This document shows positions 1-13,896 of a DNA stretch of 64,000 bases, one piece after another. The stretch comes from Pestalotiopsis fici W106-1 (Eukaryota > Ascomycota > Sordariomycetes > Amphisphaeriales > Sporocadaceae): positions 5,514,518 through 5,578,517 of the forward strand of contig NW_006917091.1 in NCBI RefSeq assembly GCF_000516985.1, written 5' to 3'. Within the stretch, counting starts at the first letter, position 1. Every line of letters begins with the position of its first letter. The notes under the pieces were generated by a model. The model was not told the origin of the DNA. It ran no database searches and saw only the letters and a program-made list of their open reading frames with translations. The position numbers were made by a program, and so were the translations under genes.

Positions 1-310
1 ATACCTATTTTACGGATAATAGGACTTTACCGGCTTTTTAGATTTTATTTCGATCGATAGCTTAAAAAGTCTTTTTTTAAATTAATTGCCGTAATTTAGC
101 GTATATAGCCTAAATTTATTTTTCTTTTTTAGGGTTTTTTAATACCTATTTTATTATTTTCGGTTCCGTATAACTTAAATTTTCGATAATTAAATAATAC
201 GAGATATCGGCGAATAATTCGTTATATTTAACGAATTTATCTCGTTCGGAATCCGTAAATTTCGGAAAAATTACCTTAATATTCGATTTACTCGGAATAA
301 TCGAAAAAAT
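1..310 (-). mobile_element. Ty1/copia remnant, piece 1 (start of reverse transcriptase)
   Basis: The minus strand reads as the lead-in to a copia reverse transcriptase: a stretch resembling the family's 'P-K-K-E-K-W-I-x-A' start, with the Trp codons turned into stops, followed by a degraded 'L-R-Q-L-I'. The piece stops at 306-310 (AAAAT), the target-site duplication of element A, and resumes at 7,870. The rest of the element, including its 3' LTR, would lie left of the window. Every frame has stops. The assignment rests on order with the integrase and protease pieces farther right. Confidence 0.6.
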
Positions 311-829
311 TATTACGAACATGCACCCTTACATAAGAATAAACAAATATATCGGCGCTTAAGGAAAGAAGGGAGGGGCTTAGCACCGAAAGCCGGGAAT
401 AGGTTAAAACGGAAATTATTATTTTTAATAATTGCTAGCTAGCTATCGATAGGATTATAATTTTGGCAATAATTTAAATAGTTAAATTATTAGGATTATT
501 AAATTTTATCGATTTTAGGACTATAAAATCGGCTTAGTATTATAATTTAAAAAAAGCATTAATAAAGGAATAAATAAATATATATTATAAAAGGATTTTT
601 TATATAAATAGTTATTATTTTAGTAATTAATTTAAGCATTTATTTTACTAATAGGTAAAGCATTTAAATACGCTTTAACGATTATATTTATAAATTAATT
701 TAATTACCTTTATTTTTAGATATTTTTTGCTTAATACCTTTTTTTAAAATTATCGTTCCTTATTAGCATAAACCTTAATATTTTTTATATTTTAGGTTTA
801 TTTTAAAAACCCGTAATATAATCGTTATA
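311..829 (+). repeat. Element A 5' LTR (519 bp)
   Basis: It matches 7,355-7,869 directly and both LTRs of element B inversely. Its ends read TA...TA, as expected of TG...CA after RIP. It contains the recognisable stretch 'agccgggaatag' near 391-402. Differences from its partner are mostly C/T and G/A transitions. Confidence 0.88.
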
Positions 830-3800
830 TTTTAATTATTTTTATTTAAATACGTTACTTTTAAAAAAAACTTTAAGCAATATTTAGCAAAATATTATTA
901 ACCGGAAAAACTCCTTTTTCCTTATCTAAATACTCTTAGCGCTCGCTCGTATAAAAAATAGAAAAAAATGATTTCGAATTAATTAAAAACTAATATTTAG
1001 AATTAATTAAAAAAATCCGCGTATTTAAAAAAAAAGAAATTACCTTTTTTGCGCGTAAAGCCTAAATAAGATAAATTATATAAGAATTACAAAATTTTAA
1101 TAATGCTATAGCTAAGGCAGCTAATATTATTTTTACCTTAATTTATTTTAAAAAGCTTAAGCTTAATATATTAGCGGCTTTTAATAATATTCCCGGATTA
1201 CTTTAAGGATTCCTAGCCTAAATCCGAGCTTATTAAACCTTTTACGGTAACTAATTTATAATAAAAAAATAAAAAATATTTTACGTTATGTTTTATTTTA
1301 AAAAACAAGCATTTGCCTAATTCGAATTTTATTTTTCGGACGTAATTAAATACGAATAGCAAATAAAATTATATAAAGCGGAAATTTAAAATATTTTTTA
1401 AAATTATATAAAATTCGAAATAGCGTTTCGATCCTTATTTTAGGACCTAAACGAAAAATAATAAGCTAAAAAAAAATTTAAAAACCTTAAATAAAAAGGA
1501 TCCGTATTTAATTATACGGCAGATTTTAAGCGCATTATCGTTAAAATAAAATACACCGACGATATTAGGATTATATTATATTATCAAAAATTTAAAAACG
1601 GTATTAAAAACGAATTTAGCAGGATTTTTAAATTATTAGCCGAATTTAGCAAATATAGCGAATTTACCGTTAAAATCGATAACTAATTATACGCTCGCTA
1701 AAACGAGAAAAAAGGGAATTATTTTACGCCACGTTTTTAACGCAATTATACTAATATAAGTAAATTACGAAATAATTTATAACCTAAAAATAATTAACGC
1801 GATAAAACCTTATACGGAACCTATAGCGGATAAATAAACTTTAACGTTACCTAACGCAAAAATAAATCTAAAATTAAATATTATAATTACGATAAAATAA
1901 AATATTACGCTAACGAATATCGCTAATTTAAAAAATTAGGATTTAAACTAATGCTAAAAGGTAAAAAGCAATTTAATAACACTAAAAGGGATAATATGCT
2001 TTACAAATTACTTTCCTAAACGGCGTATTTTAATAATAAATATTAAATATATAAATCTAATAAAAATAAAAATAAATAATACCCTTAAATAATAAAAACC
2101 TTAACAGCTATACGATTAGGAAAGATAATACGCTTCGGAAACCAGGGATAATTCTAAAATAGCGACGGATATATATTTTCGGACGCCTTAAAAAACGAAA
2201 TATATTTTTTTATAAAATAGGCAAAGGCCTAGGACTAATAAAATTTATATAATAACACCTTTAGCTATAAAAAAAACATTAATATCGATTTAAATATTAA
2301 TAAACAAAAACGGAACCGATTTATTAGGCTTATCCAAAATAACGATAAAAAATATATTATCGATTATATATTTAAAAACGGAATTAGTTACGTTTACGAC
2401 GCAATTATTATTATAATAAAATAATAAAACACCGTATTATAATTTGCGAAAATCCTTTAAAGGAAAACCGATATTTTATAAACCCGACGAACCCTAAAAG
2501 CAATAATAAGAAATAACGTAAAGCTTATTTATATATACTTAATATATAATACCGTAATATAATACGGATATATTAATCTAAATTATAATATATATTTATA
2601 AAATAAAATCCGAAAAAGGATATTTTTTTTTATAATTTAATAAAAACGCTATTTACTACTTTTTTAGGGCGGGAAAAGCAAAAAATATAAAAATTAATTA
2701 TATCGACCCCCGAGGATTCGTAATGCTTTATATACGATTATAAAATTTAAACTGATGCTTAAAAAATAAAGATAGGAAATAGGAAAAATACCTATATTAT
2801 AATTATAAATATTATATAATAAAAAAAATTAAAATATAGCACCTTTTTTAAAAATATAAAGTAATAGGACGAATCCGCGTTATCGCTATTTAATAAAAAA
2901 ACGATAATGCCGAAAAATTAATATAAATTATAAATAACGGATATAAATTATTAATATATTCGATAGCTAATTTATTATTACGATTAATTATCGAAATAAT
3001 AAAAAAAACGGGAGAAACCTATATTAAAATTATTATTAGCCTATATTTCGTATACTAAAAATATAAAAAGCCAGGAAAGCCTTTTAAAAACAATAAAAAA
3101 TAAAAAAATACCCCTAATATATAATAAAAAATAGGCGAATTATCTAAATAATACGGAAATCGACCCTTACGAGCCAAAAAGAATTTAAATATATTAAAAT
3201 AATAAATATATACGGCCGCCGAGATACAATAAGCTAATAAACGAATTAATAAGAATTCGGGAAACGTTTATAGGCATTTTTAAAATAATAAAAATAGACC
3301 CCGATTAAAAAATTTATATATGCTATAAATAGCATTAATATTAACGAATATTTTACGATTTAAATTAAAATTATAAATTAAAAAATATAAGCTTTAGTAA
3401 ATACGGAAGCTTAAAGAAATTTTATTTCGTTAATAATCGTTAACGCTTTATAAATATTATAAAAGCAAAAAAAAAACGCCTTACGCACTTAATATTATTA
3501 ATAAAAAATTTATATCGTATAAAAACGGAATTATAAATATAAAAATTATATATATTTAAGTTTATATTTAAAATTACGAAAAAGGATTTAAATGCGATAT
3601 TATAGAAATTACGGATTACGATATTATTTTAGGGATATTTTAGTTATAAGCAAATAATTTAAAAGTAAATTAAAATACCGGCTAATTTTAATAAAATATA
3701 TTAAAAAAAAAGTTAGCTTTTAAAAAGCGCTAAAATAAGCCTTTAAGCAACCCTAAAATATTTAAATTTTATTTTATAATTAAATATATTAAATCGAAAT

Positions 3801-6800
3801 TCGAAATTAAAATACCGGAAAAATATTAAAAATTTAGTAATTTATTTAATAAAATATTAAAAATAAAATTATTAAAATATATAAAATATAATTATAAAAT
3901 ACCCTTTTAAAAAGGAAAAAAACCATATTTTATGCTAATATACCTAATAAAACCTTAATATAAAAAGGCACTAAAGGAATACTTAGCGGATATATTATAA
4001 AAAAAATAGATTACGGAATCTATTTTACCCGTAAGATACTTAATATTTTTTATATTTAAAAAAAGTAAAAACGGAAAATTTAAATAAAGACTTTATATTA
4101 ATTACCGTAAATTTAACGATATTACGATTAAAAATCGATATTTTTTACTTTTAATTAAGGACCTATACGATAAATTATACGGAGCCTAATAGTTTACGGC
4201 TTTAAATTTGCCTAACGCGTACGGCTTAATATAAATTAAAAAAAGAAAAAAATAAAAAACCGCTTTTCGTTATAAATACGGATATTTTAAATATAAGGTT
4301 ATGCTTTTCGGATTAATTAATATATTAATAAGCTTTTAAAATATAATTAATAACGTTTTAGAAAAATATTTTGATAAATTTGTAATAGTATATTTCGACG
4401 ATATATTTATTTATTTTAAAAATTTTAACGAATACTAATAATACGTTAAAATAATATTATAAAAATTATAAAATGCAAATTTATTAGTTAACCTAAAAAA
4501 AAGCGAATTTTATAAAAAAAAAGTTATTTTCGTAGGATATATAATATTTTTCGGAAAAATTAAAATAAAACTATTTAAAATTTTAGTAATAAAAGGTTAG
4601 CCTACCCCGATTTCGGTAATAAAAATTAGATTTTTTTTTAGAATTTATAAATTTTTACCGAATATTTATTTAAAGATTCGGAGGTATTGCCGTATTATTT
4701 ACGTACCTAATAAAAAAAAATATATTTTTTAATTAGATATTCGAAGCATAGGAAGCCTTCGAAATAATTAAAAAACGAATTATAAACGAACCCGTAATAT
4801 ATATAATAAATTTAAAACGAAAATTTAAAATCGAAATAAATGCCTTAAATTATATTATAAGCGGATAGCTTATATAAAAAAATAATAATGGGAAACTATA
4901 TTTAATTGCGTTTTATAATAAAAAATTTATAAAAAAATAATTAAATTATTAAATTTATAATAAAGAATTTATAATTATTATCGAAATATTTTAAAAATAA
5001 AAATATTATTTTAATAAAATTAAATATTAAATTAAAATTTATACCGATTATAAAAACCTAGCTTTATTTATAATTAATAAAAAATTTAATAAGCGATAAA
5101 TTAAATAGGCAGAATTTTTAGTAGATTTTAATTTTAAAATAATTTATTATAAAAAATTAAAAAACGGAAAAACTAACGCTTTTAGCCGAAAATTAAATTA
5201 CTTTTAAAAAATACTAAAAAAAACTAATACTATTTTTTTAATAAATAATAACGGAGACCTAATACTAATTATAATTTTATATATAGCTATAAGGGTTAAT
5301 AACGATAATAATTAGATTAAAAGGATAACTAATAATAACGGAATATTTAATATATACGCCGATAAAATTAAAATTAAGGAAATATTATTCGATTAAATAA
5401 TTAAAAATTATTACGAATTACCTATTAGTAGATATTAAGGAATATTTAAAATAATTAAACGAATTTAATAATATTTTAATTACCTATAGCTATATAAATA
5501 TATTAGCAATATTATTAAAAAATATAATTTATATAATAAGGCAAAATTAGCACGATATTAATAATATAAAAAATTATAACCTATATTACCGCTAAATAAA
5601 GCATAAAAATTTATTATATTAAATTTTATAATAAAATTACTATTTTTAAAAAAACCTTTAATTAGGACTTTTTACGATAATATCTTAATATTTATAAGAC
5701 GATTTATAAAATACGCGTATTTCCTTTTATATAAAAAAGCCAATAACGCGGAAAAATTAGCCTATATATTTTTTTGAATAATAGCTAATTAATACGGATT
5801 ATTAAATAAAATTATTTTAAATAAAAATAAGCTATTTATATTAAAATTTTAAAAATTATTTATTAATTAGCTAAAATGCGATTATAAGCTTTTAATAGCT
5901 TTTTATCCGTAAATTAACGGATAAATAAAATAAGTAAATTAGGTATTCGAAAAATATTTTTAATATTACGTTAATTACGAATAAGATAATTAGGTTATAT
6001 TATTGCTATTTGCGTAATTTGTATATAATAATATAATACGAAAACCTATTAGAATATTATTATTTTACGCTAATTACGGATATAAACCCGATATTATTAA
6101 AAAATTATTAAAAAGAAAAGAATTTATATTATACGCGATATTACGCGTTGAATAATTTAAAAACCTATAAGCAAAATTTTAAAAAACTTTTATCGCTATT
6201 TAATAAAAAATAAAATTTTAATACGATAAAAAAAAATTTAAAAGACTAATTTTTAAAAAAAAGGATAAAATTTACCTTTTACGCAAAAATATTAAAATAA
6301 AACGATTAAATAATAAATTTGATTTTAAAAAATTTAGATTATTTAAAATTAATAAAAAAGTTTCGAACGTTAATTACCGATTTAAGCTATTAAAAATTAT
6401 AAAAAACCATAAAATTTTTTATATTTTATTATTTAAATTAGTATTAAGGAACGCTAAAATCGACGAAATACTAAAAATAAAACTAAATTAGCAAAAATAT
6501 ATCGTTAAAAAAATTATCGATTATAAAAAGGTCGGACGCGGATATTAATTTTACGTTAAATAAAAAAATTATTTACCTAAAGAAAATATTTAGGAACCTA
6601 AAAAATATATTAAAAATTATATTATTTTTAATTAATATTTTTAGTTTCGATAAAAGGATTAAAATTTATAAAATTATTTTCGAAACCGAATGCCGATTAA
6701 TCGGGCTTATTAAAGATATTTAACGATTAAAAATCGTTTATTATAAAATATTTATAATTTTTAAAAATAAAAAAAACCCTATTTTTTTATTTAATTTTTT

Positions 6801-7354
6801 ATATTATAAGCGAATAATTCGGAATTATAAATTTTTATTTATATTTTAATTTTCCGAATCCGAAATAACCGATTAATAATAGTTGCTAAAAAAAAAATTA
6901 AAGCTTAGTTATTTTTTCGTAAAATTTTAGGAAATTATTATTCGCTTTTTTTTTTTCGGTTTTTAATTTCCGCTATTAATTTAAAATTTTTTAAAGCGTA
7001 AAAGCTATTAAAATATTATCGTATTTCCGGAAAAAATACGCGATATATTTTAAATAACGAATCGATTTTTTATCCGCTATTCGGCAAAAACGCTTATTTT
7101 TAAAATAAAGCGTATACGGTATATTTATAATACGACCGTTTAATTTAATAAAATTAAAAAGCTTAATTCGTTTATAAGCTTTTCGTTTTTTCGTTATTTC
7201 CGATAAAAATTTTAATATAATAAGTATATATTATAAATAAAGCAAAAAGGAATAATAAGGAAAAAAAATAAAATAATTACGGTATATAAATATTACGACT
7301 TATTTAAGCGGCCTAAAATCTTTCGAGGATAAAAAATATAAAAAAGGGAGCTAA

Positions 7355-7869
7355 TATTATAAATATATATTTTTATATAAAAATAAATAAATATGTCGGC
7401 GCTTAAAAAAAAAAAAGGTTTAGCACTAAAAGCCGGGAATAAATTAAAATAAAAACTATTATCCTTAATAATTATTAGCTAATTATCGATAAAATTATAG
7501 TTTTAGCAATAATTTAAACGGTTAAATTATTAAAATTATTAAATTTTATTAATTTTAGGATTATAAAATCGGCTTAATATTATAATTTAAAAAAAGTATT
7601 AATAAAGGAATAAATAAATATATATTATAAAAGGATTTTTTATATAAATAGTTATTATTTTAATAATTAATTTAAATATTTATTTTACTAATAAGTAAAG
7701 TATTTAAATACGCTTTAATAATTATATTTATAAATTAGTTTAATTACTTTTATTTTTAAATACTTTTTATTTAATACCTTTTTTTAAAATTATCGTTTTT
7801 TATTAGCATAAACCCTAATACCTTTTATACTTTAGGTTTATTTTAGAAACCCGTAATATAGTCGTTATA
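7355..7869 (+). repeat. Element A 3' LTR (515 bp)
   Basis: Direct repeat of 311-829. Followed at once by AAAAT (7,870-7,874), the same five bases found before the 5' LTR. Confidence 0.88.
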
Positions 7870-8243
7870 AAAATATTATCGATATTTATAAATTCGGAAT
7901 TTATATTAGATTTATTATTTATATTAGATTCGTTCCCGGGTAAATCCGATTAATCGTTAATTATAAATTTATTCGTAATAAATCGAAAAATTCGATTATT
8001 TCCGGGAATTAGATTTAGTGGATTTTGTGGCTTTACCGTTTCCGGGATTTATAATTGGATAAATTTACCGTCGGTGGAATTTTTATCCGGTGTTATTTCC
8101 TAATCCGGTAATTCCGAATCCGGTAATTTCTCCCTTTTTTTCGATTTTTAGGTAATAATCGAATATAAAAAATCTATATAATTTATAACTTATACGGTCG
8201 ATCGGGAAAATATACGTAATAAATTTTATTACCGTTATATTTA
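7870..8243 (-). mobile_element. Ty1/copia remnant, piece 2 (after the integrase)
   Basis: Lies between the duplication of element A (AAAAT, 7,870-7,874) and that of element C (ATTTA, 8,239-8,243). On the minus strand it continues the copia frame broken at 24,056: the capsule after the integrase, with 'FPDRPYKLYR', typical of the region between integrase and reverse transcriptase. It is AT-rich and degraded, but partial frames are unusually long. Joining it to 24,056 onward and to 310 restores the expected copia order. Confidence 0.65.
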
Positions 8244-8398
8244 TAACTCGCGATGTATAAGGGTTTGTAAAGTGTTATAATAAGCATGGAGATTACAATT
8301 ATAAAGGGTTTATAAATCGGATTTATTTATAAACTAGCGTGGATCATATAAATAGCCCGTGCGCTTAGCGGCCCCCGGGCCCATAAATCCATATATTA
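8244..8398 (-). repeat. Element C 3' LTR (left copy, 155 bp)
   Basis: Direct repeat of 23,901-24,055 with TA...TA ends after RIP. It keeps a GC-rich core ('gcggcccccgggccca' near 8,369-8,384) but is more mutated than the right copy, for example 'tcatataaatag' where the right copy has 'tcacgtggatgg'. Confidence 0.85.
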
Positions 8399-11300
8399 AA
8401 TGCCGGGCCAATATTAAAAAAGGTATTAACCTTAATACTACTATTATATAATTATAATCCAGCTTCTTAACTACTTATTAATAAGATTAATAAATCTTTT
8501 CCTTAATTACCGTTTTAGGCAATTACCAATTTATCTAAAATATAAATCAAAGCTTTTTAATTATCCTTAATATTTACTATATTAATATAATTTATCCGTT
8601 AACTCTTATTACTTGCTTTCGTTTATAAACGTAACCTTTTTAAATCTTCCTTTTTTGCGCTTAATAATAAGCCCCGCGATTATTTCGCTAACTATCGGTA
8701 ACGGCTTTAATTCGGATAAACGGATTTATTCGTTAAATATAAAAGGTAATAATAGCTAAATAAGCTATAAAGCAAATATTTTATAAAGTTTTTTTTATCA
8801 CTTAGGCTGCTATTTAAATTAAGCCTTTAGCTATTTTACCAAGGTTCCCGTTAATTATGCCTAAAAATCGGGACGTTTTCCTTTTTTTTATTAATATTCC
8901 TCGATTAGCTCGGAAAACCCGTTTAATTCCCGTTCGTTTTTATATTTATTATTTTAATATTTATAGCCCTTTTATTTTATTAAATACTTAAATCCTTTTT
9001 TAATGCGATTCGGGCGATAATTAAAAATCACCTTTATTTCGTAAAAGGGGTTATTAGCTAAATTTCCGTTTTATTCGTCGGATTCGATCGGTCTTAAAGG
9101 CGGTTAGCGCCATCCGAACGGATCGTTACCCTCTATAGCTGCCGTTAGGTATGCTACGCTAATAATTAAATAAATTAAATTATTACCTAAATTTAATTTA
9201 TAAGCTAATTTCCTATATTTTTCGAAAATAATATAAAGTCTAACGCGCTATTATAAAAATTTCCGTAAAAGCTTACCGGGGAAGTAATATCCTTTATATA
9301 ATCGGAAATTTACTTTTTAGCCGATTACGAATTTTATAAATTAATATTTTGCGTTATATACGCGTTTATTAATTATTACGGCAAAATTTATAATTAATTA
9401 AATATTTTACCGTAAATAATCGCGAATAGCTCGGATTTTTATAAAACGTAAGCGCTTTATTTTTTTAATTAAATTAATAAGGCCTAAAAGCTTAAAGCCG
9501 TATATTTATTTATATACGGATAAATTTATTATTTCGGAATATATTACGTTTAAATTTTATTATAAAGCTAAAATAAAATTAACTTAATTTAATTTAGGAT
9601 TTTCGAATATATAAAAATAAATAGCTATTTTAACGGTTTGGTTTTTCCGTTCGTCTAAGCCGTTAGCTTAGGGATAATAAGCTAAAGTTATCTTTAAACG
9701 GGTTTCTATAGCCTTTTATAAGCCTTTTTAAAAATTAAACGTAAATTTACGATTTTTATCGGATACGATCTTTTTTAAAATTCCCTAATCGGCAAGCAAA
9801 AACAATCGGATAAAAACTATTACCTAATTTTAAGTTATATAAATAGCGTTATTAGGAATTAAAATAATTTTTTTCGAAATTAAATAAGTTTTTATTAATT
9901 ATTAATTAAAATAGCTATTATTTATTTTTTCTTTTTATAATTTTTTTTAAAAACCAAAAGCTTTTTACCAAAAGGATTTTAGGAAATCCTATAATAAAGT
10001 TTATATAAATAAAGGCAAAAAGGACTAGGTTATACTAAATAGCCTAGTATTTTCTAATTAGCTTATTTTTATATATTTAGTATACTTTATAAGCTAAATA
10101 AAATTTAACGTATTTTTTTATAACGTATATTTTACGGTAAATAAAATATTATTTTAATTCCTTTAATATTCGATTAATGCCGAAATAATATTTATCGTCG
10201 TACGCCGTTGCCAAAAATTTAAAAACGATAATATAGGGAATATATAGCCGTCGGTCCTAATATTTATTAATATAATATAATAAGCCGTTTATAATTTCGA
10301 ACGGATATATTTTACGAAAAAAATCACCTTTAATAACCTTATTAATATAGGCATCCTATTAAAAATCTTTAATTATAGGCTAATACTTTTTATCCTTTTT
10401 ATATGCTTTTCGGAAACGCTAATTAAACTTTAAATCTATAACCGCTTTAAAAGCAATATACTAAATATTATTTAAAATAGGCTTATCGTTAAAGCATTCA
10501 AGCTTTCCGTCCTTATATATATCCTAAACCGTTTTAAGGCGATTTAGCGCGTCCGGCATTAAATTAAGCTTGCCTACGAAATAATATACGTAAAATCCGT
10601 ATTAAAAAAAATATATAAATGCGTTAATAAGCCTTTTATTCGCTTTATTAACATTTAATATATTAAAAGTTATTTAATCGATAATTCCTTTTATAGCGGA
10701 ATAATCCGTTAATATTATTACGGGAAATGCTATTAATTAAATTATTATCCTTAGCTTTTTAGCCGACCACACTAATCCGGATACTTTTAGCTCGGAGGAT
10801 TTATACCTAATCTCGGCTTTAAATAAATATCGGCTAAGGAATATAATAGGGAAAACGACGTTCGCAAATATAATATTACCAGGTTTCCATAAATAACCAT
10901 CTTTAAGGTGGAATATTATAGCACCGTAACCTCTCTTATACGATCCGTCGATCTAAAAAAATAATTAAAAATCGGGGTTTTAATAATAAATCTTTATATT
11001 TTTATAAATCGAATCCTATACTATTTTAAAAAAGGCAAATTATGCTAAAATAGGCTTATATATAATGCTGCGTACGTAGGCGGCGCGTTTGCCCGGGTTT
11101 TTATTAGCTACTCGGCCCTTTTTACGACTTTTCGCTAATAATAAGGTTTTTTATTCCTATAAAGGTTTAAATATTTAAGCGTAATATAGAATTAGGTAAC
11201 GGAAAAATCTTATTATACCTAAATATTATTTTAAAGCTTTTAATTATCTAAAAAAGGCGAGACTTTTAAATGCAGCGAATCTTTATTTTGTGGTTATTAA

Positions 11301-13376
11301 ATTAAATGCGTTAACGTAAAAGCCTAAAAACTCAATAAAAAGGTAACTTATAAATAATTTTTTCGGGGAAAATATAATGCTTTTTGCCGAAAAAAGCTTA
11401 AAAATAATTTTAAAATAAGCCAAATACTCTTTTTTCGTATCCGAAAAAATAACGATATTATCGATAAAAGCTTTAGCAAAATCCTTATAATTTTTAAGTA
11501 ATTTATTTATAAATCGCTATACGTATGCTAAAAAGTTTCGAAATCTTATAAATATAATTTTAAATTATTTAAAACCGCGATAAAAAATTATAATAAAGCG
11601 ATTTTTATAATCGGGGTATATTAAAAATTAATAAAAAAATAAAATGGCGTCGACTATTATAATATATTTTTTGCCTTTTAATACCGCGATAACGTCTTAT
11701 TAAAATAAAAAAAGGTAATTATCGGGGATTATAATTTTATTAAGCGGTTTAAAATCGAATACTATTTTTCCTTTATTTTTTTTTTAATTTAACGTTATAT
11801 TAGGAAATAAAAATATACGAATAAGGTAGGTTTATTAAACTATTTAAATCGGTTTTATTTATATAAAGCGTTATTATAGGCATTAAAGAATGCCTTATCG
11901 GTGCGATTAAAAAAATATATTCGTAATACCAGCTTATGCTTTTATTAGCCTTCGATAAAGGGAATCTTTATTTATTCCTTTTCGGGTATTTTTATAGGTC
12001 CTTAATTTATTTATATTTTAGGGTATTTCGTAATAAGCCTTTAAACCTTTATAGCAAAAGATTTTTTATTAGCGTAAATATAAACGCCTTTTATAATAAT
12101 AATTTAAGGCATATTTTTAGGTATTTTAATATTTATTATTAATATATTATTTTTAACGCGAAGCTTTTTTGCGTTATTTTTAAGGGATTTTTTTTTAGCT
12201 ATAAGAATCGAGGTTTAAATCGTAATATAAACGGGGTTAAAAACGGAGCTATTTTTATCACATTCGGGTAGCTTTAATTTAAAAAATACGGATTATTTAA
12301 TATTAACCGTAGCTACGGTGGCATTTATATTATTTTATTCTATAAAAATAGCCTTTACAATTATTATACGAATTATAGCGGGAACGGGGAATTCCATATT
12401 TATCGTCGGGTAAGCTATTTAAATAGCCTAAGCTATATTAACAGGGCTATAAAAGGCCGCTATAGCTAAGGCTATAATCGTTACGGCGAATATAATAATA
12501 CGTAAACCTCCTTTAACTAATATTATAAAGAATCCGCTATCTTTAATTTTTTTAATATAACCTACCTTTATTTTTTTAAAAATAATAATAGGCTTATTAA
12601 TAAAGTTTTTAACGGGGATCGCGTATACTGATTTCGAATTAATAATAATATTCGCAATATAATCGTTAAATAAAATAAAGCTAAAGCTACGATTATTCGG
12701 TAGCGGCTTATATTTAATAGCTATATACGAAAATTTATTAAATCCAAGCGTAATATTTTTAGCATAAATTACCTTTCGGATATACGGAAGATTATTAATT
12801 AATATTTCAAATAAAATATAAAAATTACCTTTTTTTATAAAATAAATACGCTATTTAGGATAAAATATTTCCGCGCCGTATGCTTTAAAAAATTTATTTC
12901 CTAATAAAAAGTTAGGCTAGAGCTTATTTTTTAAAACCTATCCTTTTATCGTAAATCGAGTTAAAACCTTTATACCCGCGGAATTTAGGCCGACTAGATA
13001 AATATTGAATTTAGCCTATTCCGAAGTTTTAACCTTTTTTTTATTTATATTTTTAATTATATTTTTACGCGTTTTAACGGTATATTAAAAGGTTTTAAGG
13101 AAATTACGTTTAATAACGTTACGTTTTATGCTAAAATTTACGTAAATATCGATAATATTTATATCGGGATTTATTTTATTTTTAATTCGAAGGAAAATAT
13201 ATTGCGATAAAGCATTATCCTCGGTTATTTTACGCATTAAAGCGTTTTTTACCTATAAAGGTATAGCATCGTTTAAATCGGATAAATTTGCGTTATTTAT
13301 AATAAACGAATAAACGTTAAAAAACTCCTTACCTAAATTGTTAATATTTAAATTAGGATTAACGCGACGTTTTATT

Positions 13377-13896
13377 TATAACGACTATACTACGGGTTTC
13401 TAAAATAAACCTAAAATATAAAAGGTGTTAGGGTTTATGCTAATAAAAAATAATAGTTTTAAAAAAAGGTATTAAATAAAAAGTATTTAAAAATAAAGGT
13501 AATTAAATTAATTTATAAATATAATCGTTAAAGCGTATTTAAATGCTTTATTTATTAGTAAAATAAATATTTAAATTAATTATTAAGGTAATAATTATTT
13601 ATATAAAAAATCCTTTTATAATATATATTTATTTATTTTTTTACTAATATTTTTTTTAAATTATAATATTAAGCCGATTTTATAGTCCTAAAATTAATAA
13701 AATTTAATAATCCTAATAATTTAACCGTTTAAATTATTGCCAAAACTATAATTTTATCGATAGCTAATTAGCAATTATTAAAAATAATAGTTCCCGTTTT
13801 AACCTATTCCCGGTTTTCGGTGCTAAGCCCCTTTTTTTTTTTCCTTAAATACCGATATATTTATTTATTTTTATATAAAAATACATATTCGTAATA
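13377..13896 (-). repeat. Element B 3' LTR (520 bp)
   Basis: Reverse complement of the element A LTRs. Preceded by TTATT at 13,372-13,376. Confidence 0.87.

Larger units (their letters stand above)
311..7869 (+). mobile_element. Element A: Ty3/gypsy chromovirus, RIP-inactivated
   Basis: A complete 7,559-bp LTR retrotransposon with LTRs at both ends and a 5-bp duplication AAAAT (306-310 and 7,870-7,874). The degraded plus-strand frames give the gypsy order. There is a gag zinc knuckle CX2CX4HX4C near 1,879-1,920 with Cys and His now read as Tyr. A protease DTGA reads as NTEA at 3,400-3,411. The reverse-transcriptase YFDD is still intact at 4,391-4,402. An integrase core follows at about 5,650-6,100, and a chromodomain with 'DYKKVGRGY' at about 6,490-6,600. 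Protease-RT-RNaseH-integrase order plus a C-terminal chromodomain identifies a chromovirus. Stops are everywhere, so it cannot be active. A second copy (element B) lies in opposite orientation at 13,377-20,936. Confidence 0.9.

Noticed and set aside
11936..12142. 68-residue plus-strand frame in the AT-rich block
   Set aside because: Antisense to element C pol, composed of Phe/Tyr/Leu/Asn from T-rich DNA. No family feature.
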